A stretch of DNA of 64,000 nt. It comes from Planctomycetota bacterium. Its GTDB lineage: Bacteria; Planctomycetota; UBA1135; GCA-002748355. Where the stretch lies: positions 1-64,000 of the forward strand of contig JALUUL010000014.1 in the NCBI GenBank assembly GCA_027021385.1, in the 5' to 3' direction. The position numbers and the translations under genes are program-made. This document shows positions 52,596 through 60,002 of the stretch, piece after piece (positions within the stretch are counted from its first letter, which is position 1; each line of letters starts with the position of its first letter). Below the pieces are notes generated by a model. It saw nothing but the letters and a program-made list of their open reading frames with translations, did no database searches and had not been told where the DNA came from.

Positions 52596-53822
52596 TCAAT
52601 CCCTCACGGTCCGCACGAGGCCCTCCGCCCTGCGCGCCCCCCCCTCGGTACCCGGGCCTTGTACTCCACGCTCACCTTTACGCCCCGGAGCCTCTATCCG
52701 CATCTTCCCGGGAGGCCCGTTCCTTCCGGGAGGAGGCGGAGCCTCGCGGTCGAATCGAAGCTGCGCGATCTGTTCGGAGATCAGTCCGAGCGCGAACAGG
52801 ACCGAGGCCTGAACGAGCAGGAGAACGGCCATGTTCGTGAATCTCTGGGTCGTGATCCAGGTGTAGAGGTACCAGGCGACTCCCAACGAACCGACGAAGA
52901 AGGACACCGGAAGGAACACCCTGAGGGGCGCGAAGAAGGTCGCGACCTTGAGAATGATCAGGAAGAAGCGGCTCCCGTCCTGCAACAGGCGGATCTTGGA
53001 CCTTCCCTTCCTATCCCTGACCCGGAACGGATGGTACTTCACCGCATACCCCGCCTTGAACATCGCGAGCGTGATCGTCGTCGGGTAGCTGAAGGTGTTC
53101 GGCAGGAGGTGGACGAACCCTTTCAACGGCCCCGCACGTACGACGCGGAAACCGCTGGTCAGGTCGCCGATCCTCCGGCCGGTGACGTACCCCGCGAGTC
53201 CGTTGTAGATCCGGTTCGCGAGATTCCTGTGCCAAGCGCCGCCGCTGCCCTCTCTCGAACCGACGACCATGTCATATTCGCCTATCCGGGCGAGAAGCCC
53301 CGGAATCTCGGAGGGGGGATGTTGCCCGTCCCCGTCCATCAGGAGGATCCAGTCTCCCCGGGCCTCGCGGATCCCTCTCTTGATCGCCGCCCCGTTTCCC
53401 AGGTTCGAGGGGTGGCGGATCACCCTCGCGCCCGCACAAGCAGCCAGGTCCCCGGTCCCGTCCTCCGACCCATCGTCGACGACGAGAACCTCGAAGGCGA
53501 AGTCCTCGAGAGACCCCAGAACTTCCCCGAGTTCGACGAGGAGACGGCCCAGGTTCTCCCTCTCGTTCAGGACCGGGAGGACGAGACTGACGAGAGGAAG
53601 GTCGCCAAGGCGGCGTTCCAGGGCCGGCCCAAGGACGTTCCGAACCTTCTCCTCGGGGACCGGCTCCCGGGGGAACGCCGACTCTTCCAGCCCGTGAAGA
53701 GGGCTCTCCAGGGCCGGACGTGCCCTGGGGAGAAGAGTCACCCCTTCCTCCACCCGGCCAGCATCCTTCATCAAGGCCGCGAGAGCTGGATTCGGAGCCG
53801 CTCGTTTCCCTTCCTTCTCCAT
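52596..53822 (-). CDS. DPM1/ArnC-type polyprenyl-phosphate GT2 glycosyltransferase
   Basis: The 408-aa protein has an unusual 75-residue N-terminal extension before the GT-A core: VSLVLPVLNERENLGRLL, VLVVDDGSEDGTGD, LMDGDGQHPPSEIP and the acceptor-site GDLTSGFRVVRA. Two C-terminal membrane helices (FFAPLRVFLPVSFFVGSLGV; NMAVLLLVQASVLFALGLI) anchor it. Such enzymes charge undecaprenyl phosphate with a sugar, providing the donor that GT-C enzymes use in the periplasm. The TMTC-like and GT-C proteins of this window are possible partners. The start at 53822 is not well supported. Confidence 0.85.
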   Translation of the reverse strand: MEKEGKRAAPNPALAALMKDAGRVEEGVTLLPRARPALESPLHGLEESAFPREPVPEEKVRNVLGPALERRLGDLPLVSLVLPVLNERENLGRLLVELGEVLGSLEDFAFEVLVVDDGSEDGTGDLAACAGARVIRHPSNLGNGAAIKRGIREARGDWILLMDGDGQHPPSEIPGLLARIGEYDMVVGSREGSGGAWHRNLANRIYNGLAGYVTGRRIGDLTSGFRVVRAGPLKGFVHLLPNTFSYPTTITLAMFKAGYAVKYHPFRVRDRKGRSKIRLLQDGSRFFLIILKVATFFAPLRVFLPVSFFVGSLGVAWYLYTWITTQRFTNMAVLLLVQASVLFALGLISEQIAQLRFDREAPPPPGRNGPPGKMRIEAPGRKGERGVQGPGTEGGARRAEGLVRTVRD

Positions 53823-53910
53823 ATCCCTTCATCGGCCGGGACCCTCCCCGAATTGAGGGAGGAGTCCTTGCCAGGGAGGAATCGTTCGAGCCAGGCTCGT
53901 ACATGGAGAC

Positions 53911-53953
53911 GGCCCGCCGCGACGGCGGGCCGCTCCAAGCCCCCCGGAGGGGG
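53911..53953 (-). terminator. Tandem GC-rich hairpins after the pilin gene
   Basis: Downstream of the pilin stop the minus strand holds CCCCCtccGGGGG (53941-53953) and a perfect GGCCCGCCG-tcg-CGGCGGGCC stem (53911-53931). No long T-tract follows either, but two strong stems directly after a highly expressed gene suggest a terminator or a 3' mRNA stabiliser. Confidence 0.55.
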
Positions 53954-53971
53954 TCTGCGATCCAGAAAGAA

Positions 53972-54673
53972 TCAGTTGATGACGGTCCAGACGGCCCCGT
54001 CGACCGCGGTGGTGTTGACCGCCACCGAGTGGCTCATCGAGGTCTTGCCGGAGAGGAGAGCCGCGTTGGAAGCGGGGACCGTCGTCGTCCCGCTGTACTT
54101 CGTGACCGCGTTCTTCGTCTGCAGGATGTCGCCCGCCTGGTTGACGAAGAAGGCCCGTTTCCCGCTGTTGCCGTAGCTGGCCGGCCAGGCGTAGGCCGCC
54201 CAGAGGACCTCGGCCAGCGAGGCGTCGACCTGCGGGTAGGACGCCGTCAGGGCCGGCTCGGCCAACCAGGACGCACCGGTTCCCGGCAGATACATCTGGA
54301 AGTAGTAACCGGAACGGAGGACGCGGCCGTTGGCGTCGAGCTTGCCGAAGGCGCCCGAGAGCAACGCCGGGCTGACCCGGTTGCTGCCGACCGTGACACT
54401 TGACAGGGTCCCGGTCTTCACGTTCCGGGTCCCGGAAAGCTCCTGAAAGTAGCCGTATTCGCCTGCGCCGTTGTTGTTACCGTCGATCACGCCCGCAGCC
54501 TGCAACTGGGCCTGGGACGAGGTCAGGTTCTTGAGAGTCGCGATGGCCGCGGACTCGTTGGCGTTGATGCGCGCACCCATCAGGTTGGGGATGGCGATCG
54601 ACGCGATGATGGCGATGATCGCGACGACGATCATCAGCTCGATGAGAGTGAAACCGGATTCCCTTTTCGACAT
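53972..54673 (-). CDS. pilA: Type IV major-pilin-like prepilin
   Basis: The 233-aa prepilin has a short leader MSKRESG followed by FTLIELMIVVAIIAIIASIAIP, so prepilin peptidase would cut after Gly7, methylate Phe1 and leave Glu5 in the mature helix. The globular part (GYFQELSGTRN, GYYFQMYLPG, YAWPASYGNSGKRAFFVNQAGDILQT) resembles DUF2950-like pilin bodies. No cysteine pair for the usual D-loop is present. AAGGAG is 8 nt from the ATG. It is the last gene of the pilus operon and is bracketed by hairpins, which would allow higher expression than the upstream genes. A pseudopilin role in type II secretion is the alternative. Confidence 0.9.
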   Translation of the reverse strand: MSKRESGFTLIELMIVVAIIAIIASIAIPNLMGARINANESAAIATLKNLTSSQAQLQAAGVIDGNNNGAGEYGYFQELSGTRNVKTGTLSSVTVGSNRVSPALLSGAFGKLDANGRVLRSGYYFQMYLPGTGASWLAEPALTASYPQVDASLAEVLWAAYAWPASYGNSGKRAFFVNQAGDILQTKNAVTKYSGTTTVPASNAALLSGKTSMSHSVAVNTTAVDGAVWTVIN

Positions 54674-54748
54674 GTCGAGTGCTCCTTAAGCTGGATCTAC
54701 CCGCTTGGATGAAGAAATGACTGACTTCCCTTCTTGATTCCCGGTCGA

Positions 54749-55624
54749 TCACTTGGAGGGAGAGGCGGGCCTCTCCTTCTCCAAGAATCGGCTTTTGAAG
54801 CCTCGGCCCCCCTGCCGTTCCCAGAACTCCCGGTCCTGATTCATCAGGATCGAGAATCTCCTCGGATCTGCATGGTTCGAACGTTCCAAGGCGTCCCGGC
54901 CGTTATCGAAATCCCCGTTCTCGACCTTTAGCAGAGCAATGCGATACCAGACCTCCGCATCCTTGTTCTCCAGGGCCTCGAGACAGGAAAGCGCGGCGGC
55001 ATGGGACCATTCCGAAATCACGGCCGAGCAATATTTTTTCAGATCGAGGTCGTTTCCGGCCGCCTTCAGGGCCTTTGCGACCTCGGCGTCCCGACGCTCC
55101 GTGTCCCCCAGGGCCTGCCAGGTCTTGGCGGAGAGCAGATGCCAGCGGCAATCCCTCGAATCCGAGGGGACCTTTGCCAGGACCCGGCGCGCCTTTTCCG
55201 GCTTTCCGTTGAGGTGGAGGACCTGTGCGATGTTCATCCAGGTTCGGTTCCTGAGCCCCTCATCCGAACCTGCGCGCTTCAGGACTTCTCGATACCCCGC
55301 CTCGGCGGCGGACATGTCTCCTTCGATCCAACTGGCATAGGCTCCGAACTCGGCGGTGATCGCGAGTCCCGGAGCGGCCCTCTCGACCTCGGCGAGAATC
55401 TTCCGGGCCTCCCGGATGTGCTTGGACCGGACTTCCACCTTCGCCCCGTCCCTGTCCATCTCCGGAATCGCCTCCGCGAACTTCAGATGGAACTCGGCGA
55501 TCGCGAGCTTCGTCCCCGGATCGGCTTCCACGGTCGCCGGATAGATGAAGCCCCCGTAAACGAGAAGGGCCGCCAGGATTCCGCCGCTTCCGTAGAGAAG
55601 GATGTTCTTCGTCCGTTCTTGCAT
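54749..55624 (-). CDS. Membrane-anchored TPR protein in the pilus operon
   Basis: From ATG 55624 the 291-aa product has a membrane helix (NILLYGSGGILAALLVYGGFIYP), then helical TPR-like units (SAAEAGYREVLKRAGSDEGLRNRTWMNIAQVLHLNGKPEKARRVLAK; AEVWYRIALLKVENGDFDNGRDALERS) facing the periplasm. It lies between pilC and pilin, where the alignment genes (pilM-P) or a pilin chaperone might be expected, but it is not similar to any of them. Its ATG sits 12 nt downstream of the pilC stop, behind GGAAGG. It may be a lineage-specific pilus assembly or alignment factor. Confidence 0.75.
   Translation of the reverse strand: MQERTKNILLYGSGGILAALLVYGGFIYPATVEADPGTKLAIAEFHLKFAEAIPEMDRDGAKVEVRSKHIREARKILAEVERAAPGLAITAEFGAYASWIEGDMSAAEAGYREVLKRAGSDEGLRNRTWMNIAQVLHLNGKPEKARRVLAKVPSDSRDCRWHLLSAKTWQALGDTERRDAEVAKALKAAGNDLDLKKYCSAVISEWSHAAALSCLEALENKDAEVWYRIALLKVENGDFDNGRDALERSNHADPRRFSILMNQDREFWERQGGRGFKSRFLEKERPASPSK
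54759..54776 (-). terminator. 7-bp stem at the end of the TPR gene, before pilin
   Basis: GGAGAGG and CCTCTCC enclose CCCG, overlapping the last codons of the TPR gene. No T-tract follows. It may be an attenuator or an RNase cleavage block that separates pilin mRNA from the rest of the operon. The stem is real but the function is inference. Confidence 0.35.
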
Positions 55625-55634
55625 GGCCTTCCGT

Positions 55635-56882
55635 TCAGTTGGAGGAGAGTTTTTCTTGCAACTTGAAGATCGGCAGGAAGACCGCAAGAACGATTCCGCC
55701 GACGAGGAAGCCCATGATCGCGATCATGATCGGCTCGATCAGAGAGGTCAGACTCTTGACGCTGGTCTCCACCTGCTCGTCATAGAAGACGGCGATCTTC
55801 TCCAGCAGTGTCTCCAAGGATCCCGACCGTTCACCGATCCCGATCATCTTGGTGACCATCGGCGGAAAGATCTCCGATTCCGACAACGGATCCGAGAGGG
55901 TGTCTCCCTGTTTCACGCTGAGGCTCGCCTCATCCACAGCGTTCTTGATCACCCGGTTTCCCGCCGTCTCCGAGACGATCTCCATCGCTCCGAGAATCGG
56001 CACCCCGCTCTTGATCAGGGTCGAGAAGGTTCTCGAAAACCTCGCGATTGCCACCTTCTGGAAGAGGGGTCCGAAGATCGGCATCTTCAATATCATCACA
56101 TCGAACAGATAGCCGCCTCTGTCGGTCTTCTTGAAGGCGATGAGCCCGAAGACCGTCGCAACGAACCCACCGAACAGGAGATACCAGTTGTTCTTACAGA
56201 AGAACGCGAAGTCCATGACGATTGCGGTCAGCGCCGGCAGTTCGACCTCGAGGGATTCGAACACCGGCTTGAACTGAGGCACGATCCCGATCATCAAGAA
56301 GGCGGCGATACCGATGACCAGGAACAGGGAGACGACGGGATAGGTCATCGCCGACTTGATCTCGTTCTTCAGTCTCTGAGCCGCCTCCACGTAATCGGCC
56401 AGCCGCTCGAGGATCACATCGATCTGGCCCGAAACCTCCCCGGCTCGAAGCATGCTTACATAGATCTTGGTGAAAACCCTCGGGTACTTTGAGCAGGCCA
56501 CGGAGAGGTCGCCTCCGCTGCGGACGTCCTCGACCACACCCTTCAGGGCATTCTTGAATCCGGGATCCTCGACCTGATCGGCAAGAATCTCGAGGGACTC
56601 GAGCATCGGAATGCCGGCGGAGAGCATCGTCGACAACTGCCTCGTGAAGATGACGAGGTCCTGGAGATTGGCCTTGGGTTTGGCTTTTTTCCATCGATCC
56701 TGCTTGCCCCCCTTGCCCTTGGAGAACAGGCCCTTCGTCTTGGTCCCGACGGAGATCTGAAGCGGCACCAGGTTCTTCCGTCTCAGTTCGATGACAGCCT
56801 CGTTCTGGGAATCCGCCGTCAGGGTCCCCGTGACCGTCCTGCCGGAACCGTCCTTCGCCTGATAGGTGAATTTCTGGGCCAT
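55635..56882 (-). CDS. pilC: Type IV pilus inner-membrane platform protein
   Basis: This 415-aa protein has the two GspF/PilC repeats. The first is FTRQLSTMLSAGIPMLESLEIL and the second is FSRTFSTLIKSGVPILGAMEIVSE, each followed by a helical domain and membrane segments (SLFLVIGIAAFLMIGIVPQF; SLIEPIMIAIMGFLVGGIVLAVFLPIF). PilC couples ATP hydrolysis by PilB and PilT to pilin insertion and removal. AAGGAG precedes ATG 56882 by 6 nt. It is separated from pilB by a 130-bp spacer with a stable hairpin. Confidence 0.94.
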   Translation of the reverse strand: MAQKFTYQAKDGSGRTVTGTLTADSQNEAVIELRRKNLVPLQISVGTKTKGLFSKGKGGKQDRWKKAKPKANLQDLVIFTRQLSTMLSAGIPMLESLEILADQVEDPGFKNALKGVVEDVRSGGDLSVACSKYPRVFTKIYVSMLRAGEVSGQIDVILERLADYVEAAQRLKNEIKSAMTYPVVSLFLVIGIAAFLMIGIVPQFKPVFESLEVELPALTAIVMDFAFFCKNNWYLLFGGFVATVFGLIAFKKTDRGGYLFDVMILKMPIFGPLFQKVAIARFSRTFSTLIKSGVPILGAMEIVSETAGNRVIKNAVDEASLSVKQGDTLSDPLSESEIFPPMVTKMIGIGERSGSLETLLEKIAVFYDEQVETSVKSLTSLIEPIMIAIMGFLVGGIVLAVFLPIFKLQEKLSSN

Positions 56883-56936
56883 TGCCTCTCCTTGGGTCGC
56901 CCCCCGGAGCAGGGGTTCGGTCCTTCATCGGCAGGA

Positions 56937-56951
56937 AAGGCCTCGGGCCTT
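56937..56951 (-). promoter_or_regulatory. Hairpin between pilB and pilC
   Basis: AAGGCC-tcg-GGCCTT is a perfect 6-bp inverted repeat, with an overlapping GGGC/GCCC stem, in an otherwise unused 130-bp gap inside the operon. It may be a processing site or an attenuator that sets the pilB:pilC ratio, or it may mark a nearby internal promoter. Confidence 0.35.
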
Positions 56952-57012
56952 CAGCCCGGAATCTCGTTGCTCCCGGGAAAGACCCCATTCCTCCGGCGGC
57001 ATGGGAGGATTC

Positions 57013-58734
57013 TCAACCGTCGGCCATCGTGACCCGGATGATTTCCTCGAGGGAGGTGATTCCGCGGGCCGCATTCCGCATCCCGCATGTCCGGAGGGTC
57101 AGCATCCCCTCGCTGACGGCCTGCTTCTTGATGTCCTGCAACGGGGCCTCCTCGACGATCATCCGTTTGACCGCCTCGGTCATCCGCAGTGTCTCGAGGA
57201 GGGCGAAACGCCCCTTGTAACCCTTGTTGCATTTCGGGCATCCGTCCTCGTTGGCTTTGAAGAGGTTGATTTCTCCCACCTCTTCCATGTCGACCTCGGA
57301 CAATCCCAGTTCGTGGAGGCGTTCCTTCGGAACCTCGGCCTCCTGCTTGCAATTGTTGCAGAGCTTCTTGGCGAGACGTTGCGCGCAGATCAGCAAGGTG
57401 GAACTCGCGACCATGAAGGGGTCCAACCCCATGTCCACCATTCGTGTAATGGTCGAAGGCGCGTCGTTCGTATGGAGGGTGGAAAGAACGAGGTGCCCGG
57501 TCAAAGCGGCCTTGACCGCGATCTCGATCGTCTCCCGGTCCCTGATCTCCCCCAGCAGGATGACGTCGGGGTCCTGGCGGAGAATCGACCGGAGAGCGGC
57601 GGCGAAAGTCAGACCCGCCTGGGGATGGACCGGAACCTGGTTGATCCCCTCCATCGTGTATTCCACCGGATCCTCGACGGTGACGATGTTGATGTCGGGT
57701 TTGTGGATGTTCCGGATGGCCGAATAGAGGGTCGTAGACTTCCCGGAACCGGTGGGCCCCGTGACCAGGATCATCCCGTAGGGTCGGCTGCAGGCCCAAA
57801 GGTAGTCGTCCAGGCACTTTTGTTCGAATCCCAGATCTCCGATGTTCAACGCGAGGTTGCTGGAATCCAGGATCCGGAGAACGGTCTTCTCCCCCCAGAC
57901 GGTCGGAAGGGTGGAAACCCGGAAGTCGATGGCCTTATTGCCCATCTTCATCTGGAACTTCCCGTCCTGGGGCTTCCGTTTCTCGGCGATGTCCAACTTC
58001 GCCATGATCTTCAGCCGGGAAGTCATCGAGTTCTGCATCCGCTTCGGCGGGGTGAGGGCTTCGACCAAGCCCCCATCCTTGCGGTAACGGACGATGACCT
58101 TCCTCTCGAAGGGTTCGATATGGATGTCGCTCGCCTTTTGGCTGACGGCGTCATGGATGATCTTGTTGACCAGCTTGACCACCGGCGCGGCGTCGTCGGC
58201 GATCGAGCCGAGGTTCATATCATCCTCGCTCTCCTCGTTCTCCTTGAGTTCGACATCCTGGTCGTCGAATCCTTCCAGGATCTCTCCGATCGCCTCGGAC
58301 TCGCTCTTGAAGACCATCTCGAGGTAGGCATCGATCTGTTCTTCGAGGGCTACCACGGGTCTGAGTTCGCAACCCGTGATGATCCGGATATCGTCGAGCT
58401 TCAGGACATCGAAGGGATTGACGATCGCGACGGTCAGAAAGTCACCGATCTTCTCCAGGGGAACGACTTTATAGGACCTGGAGATCTCCTCGGGGATCGT
58501 CGTGACGACGTCCTCGTTGACCTGGACCTTTTCGAGATCGACCGGGGCGACGTTCGCGCACTGTGCGATCGTGCCCAGGAGATCCTCCTTCGACAGGATT
58601 CCCTCTTTGACGACGAGTTCGGAAACCCGGACCCGCTCCCTCGCGGCCGTCCCCAGAAGCCTCTCCGCATCCTCCTTGGAGATCTTCTTGGCCTTGACCA
58701 GAAGAGCCCCGAGTTTCTTGTCGAAGGACGCCAT
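57013..58734 (-). CDS. pilB: Pilus extension ATPase
   Basis: The 573-aa hexameric motor has a GspE/PilB N-terminal domain (KKLGALLVKAKKISKEDAERLL; VLKLDDIRIITG), then the RecA-type core: Walker A GPTGSGKSTTLYS, Asp-box (VTVEDPVEY), Walker B LLGEIRDRETIEIA and His-box STLHTNDA. The zinc-binding tetracysteine CNNC...CPKC that distinguishes PilB/GspE from PilT is present. It powers polymerisation of pilin into the fibre. The gene follows pilT with an 8-bp gap. Confidence 0.95.
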   Translation of the reverse strand: MASFDKKLGALLVKAKKISKEDAERLLGTAARERVRVSELVVKEGILSKEDLLGTIAQCANVAPVDLEKVQVNEDVVTTIPEEISRSYKVVPLEKIGDFLTVAIVNPFDVLKLDDIRIITGCELRPVVALEEQIDAYLEMVFKSESEAIGEILEGFDDQDVELKENEESEDDMNLGSIADDAAPVVKLVNKIIHDAVSQKASDIHIEPFERKVIVRYRKDGGLVEALTPPKRMQNSMTSRLKIMAKLDIAEKRKPQDGKFQMKMGNKAIDFRVSTLPTVWGEKTVLRILDSSNLALNIGDLGFEQKCLDDYLWACSRPYGMILVTGPTGSGKSTTLYSAIRNIHKPDINIVTVEDPVEYTMEGINQVPVHPQAGLTFAAALRSILRQDPDVILLGEIRDRETIEIAVKAALTGHLVLSTLHTNDAPSTITRMVDMGLDPFMVASSTLLICAQRLAKKLCNNCKQEAEVPKERLHELGLSEVDMEEVGEINLFKANEDGCPKCNKGYKGRFALLETLRMTEAVKRMIVEEAPLQDIKKQAVSEGMLTLRTCGMRNAARGITSLEEIIRVTMADG

Positions 58735-58742
58735 CCATCACC

Positions 58743-59804
58743 TCATGCAGAAACCAGTCTCTGGAACTCAGCACGGTCGCTGCTGATGGTCAGGCAGTCG
58801 TCGTAGCTCACGAGGTTCGCGCGGTAGAGTTCGGCCAGCGACTGGTTCATGGTCTTCATGCCGATCTTTCCGCTCGTCTGGATGATCGAGTAGACCTGGT
58901 GGGCCTTGTCGTCCCGGATCAGGGCCCGGATCGCGGGATTGACGATCATGATCTCCGTTGCGAGGGCCCTCCCCTTTCCCGTCGTCTTGGGAAGGAGCTG
59001 CTGGCAGAGAACCGCCTGCAGGGTGAAGGACAGCTGGGTGCGGATCTGCTGTTGCTGATGAGCGGGAAATACGTCGACGATCCGATTGATCGTCTGAACG
59101 CAGTCCGAAGTATGCAGGGTTGCGAAGGTCAGGTGACCTGTCTCGGCAAGGGTCAAGGCGGCCTCGATGGTCTCAAGATCCCGCATCTCTCCGACCAGGA
59201 CGATGTCCGGATCCTGTCTCAGGACCGAACGGAGAGCCGGGGCGAAGCCGTGGGTGTCGGCGTGAACTTCCCTTTGGTTCACGAGGCACTTCTGATTGCG
59301 ATGCAGGAATTCGATCGGATCCTCGACCGTCACGATGTGCCCTTGGCGGGTCCGGTTCAGATAGTCGATCATCGAGGCGAGGGTCGTGGACTTTCCCGAC
59401 CCCGTGGCTCCGGTGACGAGAATCAGCCCCTTGTGCAGGGAGCAGACGAACTCGCAGACCTCGACCGGCAGGCCCAACTGCTCGAAATCGTAGGTTTCGA
59501 AGGGGATCACCCGTAGGACGCCGGCCACCGTCCCCCTCTGGATGAAGGCATTGGTCCGGAAACGACCGAGCCCCGTGACGCCGAAGGAGAAGTCGATTTC
59601 GAGATTCTTCTCGAAATTCGCGATCTGATCGCCGGTAAGAACGCTGTAGATGAGTTTTTGCGTGACTTCCGGCGTCAGGACTTCGTGATCGGTGTCGTAG
59701 AGCTTCCCGTCGATCCGGATCTTCGGTGGAGCTCCGACCGAAATATGCAGGTCGGAACCTCCCCGTTGCACCATGAGGTTCAGGAGTTCCTCGAGTGAGA
59801 CCAT
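58743..59804 (-). CDS. pilT: Pilus retraction ATPase
   Basis: This 353-aa motor has the PilT layout: MVQRGGSDLHISVG near the start, VTGATGSGKSTTLASMIDYLN (Walker A), VEDPIEFLH, GEMRDLETIEAALTLAETGHLTFATLHT (Walker B and His box) and no tetracysteine. It depolymerises the pilus, providing twitching and DNA-drawing force. It is the first gene of the pilus operon, with GGGGGAG before the ATG; a 198-bp spacer upstream must hold the promoter unless it is read through from the EF-G2 gene. Confidence 0.95.
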   Translation of the reverse strand: MVSLEELLNLMVQRGGSDLHISVGAPPKIRIDGKLYDTDHEVLTPEVTQKLIYSVLTGDQIANFEKNLEIDFSFGVTGLGRFRTNAFIQRGTVAGVLRVIPFETYDFEQLGLPVEVCEFVCSLHKGLILVTGATGSGKSTTLASMIDYLNRTRQGHIVTVEDPIEFLHRNQKCLVNQREVHADTHGFAPALRSVLRQDPDIVLVGEMRDLETIEAALTLAETGHLTFATLHTSDCVQTINRIVDVFPAHQQQQIRTQLSFTLQAVLCQQLLPKTTGKGRALATEIMIVNPAIRALIRDDKAHQVYSIIQTSGKIGMKTMNQSLAELYRANLVSYDDCLTISSDRAEFQRLVSA

Positions 59805-59971
59805 GTCTCCCCCATTCAGGTCCGATGGAATACGGAACCTCTATCGGCCGGAGGCTGGACTCGTTTTGAGCCCTTCGCAACCGATCCCTCGCCGAAGCTC
59901 GGTCCGCATCCGAGGACCTCCCTTGCGAAGGGCGACTCCTTCCCCGGAACCCGTCTCAGCCGGAGGCTCCG

Positions 59972-59988
59972 CCGCGGCCTTTCCGCGG
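59972..59988 (-). terminator. Hairpin directly after the EF-G2 gene
   Basis: CCGCGG-aaagg-CCGCGG follows the stop codon by about 14 nt on the minus strand. It has no T-run, so efficiency is uncertain, but it could separate the EF-G2 transcript from the pilus operon. Confidence 0.35.
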
Positions 59989-60002
59989 GGAGGCCTTTCG
60001 CC

